A stretch of 64,000 bases of DNA from Epiperipatus broadwayi (Eukaryota; Onychophora; Udeonychophora; Euonychophora; Peripatidae): positions 372,001 through 436,000 of the forward strand of contig JAQFVV010000445.1 of NCBI GenBank assembly GCA_028023455.1. The letters are read 5' to 3'. This document shows, piece after piece, positions 59,610 through 64,000 of the stretch (the first letter of the stretch is position 1; each line of letters begins with the position of its first letter). The notes under the pieces were generated by a model. The model searched no databases. It worked only from the letters and a program-made list of their open reading frames with translations, and was not told the origin of the DNA. The position numbers and the translations under genes were made by a program.

Positions 59610-60047
59610 CACATGATAATAGTCCAAACTGAAGACAACCTCTATGAAAAAAAGGTGGAAATTCATAGAGGTTGAGGATTCCTGATGTTGATAAGGTTGG
59701 GCTATAATCGTGATGTCTATGAACAAATTAGCTTTATACATAATCAAGTTTATTGTATTTATATATTTTCACACATATTAAAACAAAGTTTTTTACTTTT
59801 CAGCTTGTATAATTTCTCATCATTGTCTTTATAATACTGTTGTTGTAGATGGTAAAAGTGATTTTTTGTTGACAACCGGTCAGCCATTCACACTGTCCAG
59901 ACAAGAGCAAATGAGATGCAGCTAAATTGTTAAATAGTATAAGGAAAAATGCACATATCTAAACTGAAAAATTGTGTCCAATTATAATATATGCGTCTTT
60001 ATGTATAACAGTTTAAAATTGCCATGAAAATATTATATTTATAAAAG
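58898..60047. other. AT-rich stretch with a (CA)n(TA)n run
   Basis: A direct repeat GATAAACTCCATTTTAACTA occurs near 59316 and 59340. A (CA)n(TA)n microsatellite spans about 59574-59609. No gene recognised. Confidence 0.5.
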
Positions 60048-60745
60048 CATTCTATTTAGAACATCAACTGATATGTGTGTTAGCAGATGGCAGTACATTC
60101 AATGACAAAAATTTGGAATTCAAATCTGAAATCCAAATAGTTATGCTTTTGATAACATTCTATTTAGAACACTGGTCTTTAACCTTTTCACACCTGCAGA
60201 CCGGTAAAAATAAGGATAAGGTTTCATGAACCAGCAGAAGTCTATAGATAAATTTTTTTAAAGATGTAAACAGCTTAGCCTTAGATGAAGTTATATATAT
60301 ATGGAGTTTGTATAATAAAAAACTTTTTTTTTTTTAATTTTGAATTTTTTTAGAAAAGTAATAAAAAATTTAATTCTACCCCCCCCCCCCGCAAAATGTC
60401 TGTGATAACTAGAAAAACAAATTAATTTATGTATGACTGATTAGATGTTGTTCTGTTTCTTTTTTTTTAATCAGGTAAAAGTGCGATGAAAAAAATAAAT
60501 AAAAATTGTTTATATTAATTAAAAGTTTAAAATCTTATTGTTTTGTTATTAAAACTTTCTTGCCAGTCTATCGCGGACCAGCAAAGAACTTCTACGGCCC
60601 GGCACCAGGCCACGGACCGGTGGTTGAAGACCACTGATTTAAAACATCAACTGATATGTGTGTTAGCAGATGGCAGTACATTCAATGACAAAAAATTTGG
60701 AATTCAAATCTGAAATCCAAATAGTTATGCTTTTGATAATTACTT
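60048..60745 (+). repeat. 108-bp tandem duplication interrupted by a hAT element
   Basis: The unit beginning CATTCTATTTAGAACATCAA at 60048 recurs at 60156, where it is split after ATTTAGAA by the element at 60170-60636 and resumes at 60637 with ATTTAAAACATCAACTGATA. It includes GTGTTAGCAGATGGCAGTAC in both copies. Confidence 0.9.
60170..60636. mobile_element. hAT-type non-autonomous element, 467 bp
   Basis: The left end CACTGGTCTTTAACC and the right end, inverted, CAGTGGTCTTCAACCACCGG are a typical hAT terminal inverted repeat. It is flanked by 8-bp target duplications ATTTAGAA / ATTTAAAA. The interior is A/T-rich with a C10 run near 60379 and no transposase. Confidence 0.9.
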
Positions 60746-61465
60746 TTAATCTCTTGTTCATTATCAAGCTAAAAAAGTGAATTTCAAAAAACCCTAAGAT
60801 TTTAAAACAAATATTCTTATTTAGTTACACAGATCTAACTTCAGGTCAGTAAGTATATATATTTTTAACAATATGCACCATTTCTCTTAACTTGCACAAT
60901 ATATTATAAATAAGAATAGCTATCTGTTCTATCACCATATTGAATGATCAGTGATCATCAAATAGTAATGTATTTTAACACTTTCCCAGATTGTTTTCTG
61001 TATTTATTAGTTGAAATTCAAAGCAGTAAGTGTTAAAAATCTTTATTAAATGATTGAAATGTGAAAAATTTTGAGATTTTGAATCCAACCCAATCTTTTT
61101 GTATTGTTGTACATATGTGTCCTCAAATTAGAATCTATATTTTTAATTTCAGTTTTTCTCTATCTGAAAGCACTTTTCTACTCTTCTAAGAAATATGTAG
61201 AACAAAATAATGTTACATTATTCTTTAGTTTACATAACATTATATGATCAAGAACTGTTTTACTTTGCTCTAACTAAAAAAAAAATCATAGCTTGAATTT
61301 TTGTTTTTAAAATGTTCCAAAGTTGGCATATGCTTGTTTACTATCATTAAATTGTGTTGTATCTCTCGCAAGTAGTAATGGTTATTATCATATATAATCG
61401 TATATTTTTATTGTTATTACATTGATATTTATATGACTAAGCCAAAATATTCTATAGCCTTTATC
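60746..61465. other. AT-rich stretch, nothing recognised
   Basis: No coding, repeat or RNA signal. Confidence 0.4.
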
Positions 61466-61473
61466 CTCTAGGT

Positions 61474-62590
61474 CAGGGTCAGCAACCTAGAGCATGTGAG
61501 CCAAGTGTGGTATACAAAACGATTATCAATGGCAGCCTGATTGAATTGAAATAAAAAATTATAAGTGCATGCATTTGCGCCACCTACATTTTACATATGC
61601 GACTCACAAGTAAATGGAAACCATGATTCAATTTAATTTATTAGTTATTTTGTAAAATAAATGTGCATTTATTTTTTACTATTTTTCTTTCTCATGTGCC
61701 ATAGCATCAGCCGGGAAGCGAACCCGCTAACCCGGGACAACTGCTTGTAAAGTAGCTGTTGCTGACCTGTTCCCCAGGGAGGATTAATTTTGCCTGTTGT
61801 TTTTTGTCAACGTCAATTGACCTTTGATACTTTTGTACGCAATTTCGTGTTCAGAGTAAATTTATATTCAGACAGAATATTATATTGATTAATTCATTTG
61901 AAAAACTTGTATTCATAATTATATTATAATACATTTTAAGGTTGATGCATTTACTTGGAAAAAAAAGTTTATAATTAACGATAGTCGTGTTAGTGCATGA
62001 ATGAAATCCATAAATACATGAGGCTTAATAATATTGTTCGGATCTCAGAAGATGTTTTTTACCCTCTTTTAAACGTCTGTTGTGTAATTAAAACAAATTT
62101 CTCATAGAGAAAAATTCCAAATATCTATATTTTTAAAGAAAAGATTATATGAAAAACTTTCAATTTCGAGTTGATTTTTTATAGCATAAAAATAAATTCC
62201 TTATTAGAAGTCGTTAATCAGCTTTTTAAATTAAACCATGGAAAGCTAAATGCACGTTGCATAATCTGAATCACTGTACATATATAAACAGTACACATTT
62301 TTTAAAGTGTCAACGAGATAAATTTTCTCTATGCCAAATGAAATTTTAAGCTAATTTAACAAAACATATTTTTTTTTTTATATGATCCTATGTATTTTAA
62401 AGCATGAATGACCAGTAATATAAGACCTGGTTTAGTGGCTTCAGAAGTATATGATATATAATTTTGAAGCCTATTATAACCGGACCAATTTTTATACTAT
62501 ATATAATAAGATTGATAGAATCATTTCAACACATGGAATAAAATTGTAACATAGGTTCAGCTTGACACAACTAAAAAATTGCCAACCCTG
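61474..62590. mobile_element. hAT-type non-autonomous element, ~1.1 kb, with a nested SINE
   Basis: The left end CAGGGTCAGCAACC and the right end, inverted, CAGGGTTGGCAA are hAT-like. Target duplications are CTCTAGGT (61466-61473) and CTCTAAGT (62591-62598). No transposase is visible. A SINE tail in reverse orientation lies at 61681-61770. Confidence 0.85.
61681..61770 (-). repeat. tRNA-derived SINE, reverse orientation, inside the hAT element
   Basis: Minus strand: GGTCAGCAACAGCTACTTTA, CAAGCAGTTGTCCCGGG, B box GGGTTCGCTTCCCGG, then CTGATGCTATGGCACATGAG and an A-rich end. The tail matches the 18.4- and 25.7-kb copies. The A box is weak or missing. Confidence 0.7.
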
Positions 62591-62598
62591 CTCTAAGT

Positions 62599-63309
62599 AA
62601 TAAAAGTCAAATATTTATTTGCTGATCAATAATTTGGAATCTCATCAAATTTTAAGCTATATCAAATTACAAGCATCTTTGTATATTATTCAATATTTCA
62701 TCTTTAAATTTTTTTATTCTGAATTATAATTAATATTTATTTTGCATCTTTTTTAATGAGAATTGAATTTTTTTTTTCATATTTTAACTATATATTGGAT
62801 GATTCCATTATTTAGTTTAATTGTCAAACATTACGTGGAAAATTCAGACTTTATTTATATCTTTTCAAACACACTCATATATAAATAAGATTATAGATTA
62901 CTATAAAACCCACTGTTTGAAAGATATTTTCTTGTCCTTTTTTTTTTTAGATATTGCTGGGCTAAAGAGTGAAACATATAAAAATTAAACCCTAACTTTT
63001 ATATTCATAAATATTAAATTGAAGGATACTTAAACAATCTAACCCATTTTTCAGTCAGTAGACATTTTTATACTTATGGATAAGGGTTTTCTTGATTATT
63101 CTATTTCTGCATTTTTAAGGGCAAGTTAATGAGTGGTGTCCAAACAGTACAGATTTTTACATTGGCTTATATTAAAGTGTTATTTGTCAATGTCATAAAA
63201 GCAGCTTTTTTTTTTTTTACTTTTTTTCACTCTCCATATTTTTGTTCATTCTTAGTGAACTTGTATTATTGATATATATCTGTCTTATTTTCTTATAACA
63301 TTTGTTTTG
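62599..63309. other. AT-rich stretch, nothing recognised
   Basis: Homopolymer T runs near 62769, 62939 and 63207; no gene. Confidence 0.4.
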
Positions 63310-64000
63310 TATTCTTTTAATCATTTTTCAATATAGCAACTAATTTAATTAATAGATAGTCTTTCATGTTCTCATGGAATTTCATAGATGCAGTTTGTTG
63401 TGGGTTTAAAAAATTCTAATACTGTAGTCATTTCAGATTTTTCTTAGTTTATCTGACATTCTCAATATGTATGAATGTCCTATGGTATTGATTACTACTT
63501 TTATTTTGGTGGAGATCTCCTTGATGATAATTTTGTGGTTATCTTAGTAATAGTGAAAATTTGTTCTAATTAGATTCTTATATTAAATCACTAGCTTCTA
63601 AACAAACTTCAATCACTTTATTTCATAATAATAGTATAATTTAACTTCCTGTGTTTCTGTCATGGAGTGGAGGTATATGCTAATTATTTTACCTGTATGT
63701 ATGGTTTTTTTTGTGGGAAATTGTTGTCATTTTGCTATGAAATAAATAACACAAAAACATTTAAGAATAATATTTATTCTTATTTTAAATCTATTGTTAA
63801 TGTAATGTAGAAAGGTATAATGTTGAAATTCCAGAGTGTTGGTAGTAATGTTGCACTTTGTGGCCATGCAAAGGATGTATTGTTATAGCAATGGCAGATT
63901 TTAATAAGAATGAAATGGCTGTGATTTCAAAGATTCATGTCTGGAGGAAAAATATATATATATCAATTATAAATAATTTTTCTAATGTCATTTCATTATT
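63310..64000 (-). pseudogene. Second Penelope-like element fragment, running off the window
   Basis: Minus strand near 63335-63400 reads TNCIYEIP, a stop, EHERLSI, and later IEK, aligning with the GIY-YIG segment NCIYKIP...ERIYIGETSHPIEK of the 21-22-kb copy. Near 63800-63880 it reads SFAWPQSATLLPTLW and FNIIPF, aligning with the RT tail VIWSHGGALLQTYW. More degraded than the first copy, with no long frame. It may continue beyond 64000. Confidence 0.7.

Noticed and set aside
1-64000. CRISPR arrays, operons, prokaryotic promoters, rRNA
   Set aside because: No regularly spaced repeats with unique spacers, no gene clusters, and composition and retroelements indicate a eukaryotic nuclear genome.

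Overview
The window looks like non-coding DNA from an AT-rich metazoan nuclear genome, probably an invertebrate. The reasons are long A/T runs, abundant TA/CA/AAT microsatellites, eukaryotic retroelements (RTE-like LINE, a second LINE, Penelope-like elements, LTR elements), hAT elements and tRNA-derived SINE-like repeats. No operons, ribosome binding sites or prokaryotic gene spacing are visible. I found no convincing host protein-coding gene. Nearly all recognisable coding sequence is decayed transposon sequence, and the one long intact reading frame (54480-55358) sits inside an LTR element. The species cannot be named from the sequence.

Layout: 0-20 kb is mostly unremarkable AT-rich DNA with a 368-bp palindrome (5194-5561), small tandem repeats, a hammerhead-ribozyme-like motif at 10.05-10.11 kb (minus strand) and a SINE at 18.4 kb. 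At 20.9-22.3 kb lies a broken Penelope-like element (RT C-terminal half plus GIY-YIG) with inverted terminal motifs, inside a pair of diverged direct repeats (16.6-18.0 and 22.4-23.9 kb). At 25.8-26.7 kb is a terminal-inverted-repeat element. At 29.9-31.1 kb is a large inverted-repeat element carrying three hammerhead-like motifs, two of them in direct order 456 bp apart. At 31.9-38.4 kb two ~2.4-kb direct repeats flank a 1.75-kb interval with retropepsin-like remnants. At 40.7-43.5 kb is a nearly full-length but dead RTE LINE (minus), and at 46.5-50.9 kb a second dead LINE (minus). At 51.5-57.9 kb is a younger LTR element with 2.13-kb LTRs and a single intact gag-like ORF. At 58.4-58.9 kb is another palindrome with two hammerhead-like motifs. 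At 60.0-62.6 kb are two hAT-type elements with 8-bp target duplications, and at 63.3-64.0 kb a second Penelope-like fragment.

The most interesting signal is a dispersed set of elements at three loci (10.1, 30-31 and 58.5-58.8 kb) that share a type I hammerhead-like fold (stem I with internal loop, CTGATGA, short stem II, GAA plus a tiny self-complementary stem III and an NUH site), preceded by a shared TAGATCTAG-like motif. At two loci they are arranged as inverted pairs. The layout resembles metazoan retrozyme-type elements and the ribozyme-bearing termini of Penelope-like elements, which are also present here. The second point is that two unrelated-looking LTR-type elements have the same odd plan: terminal repeats above 2 kb around about 1.7 kb of interior that lacks recognisable reverse transcriptase and integrase.
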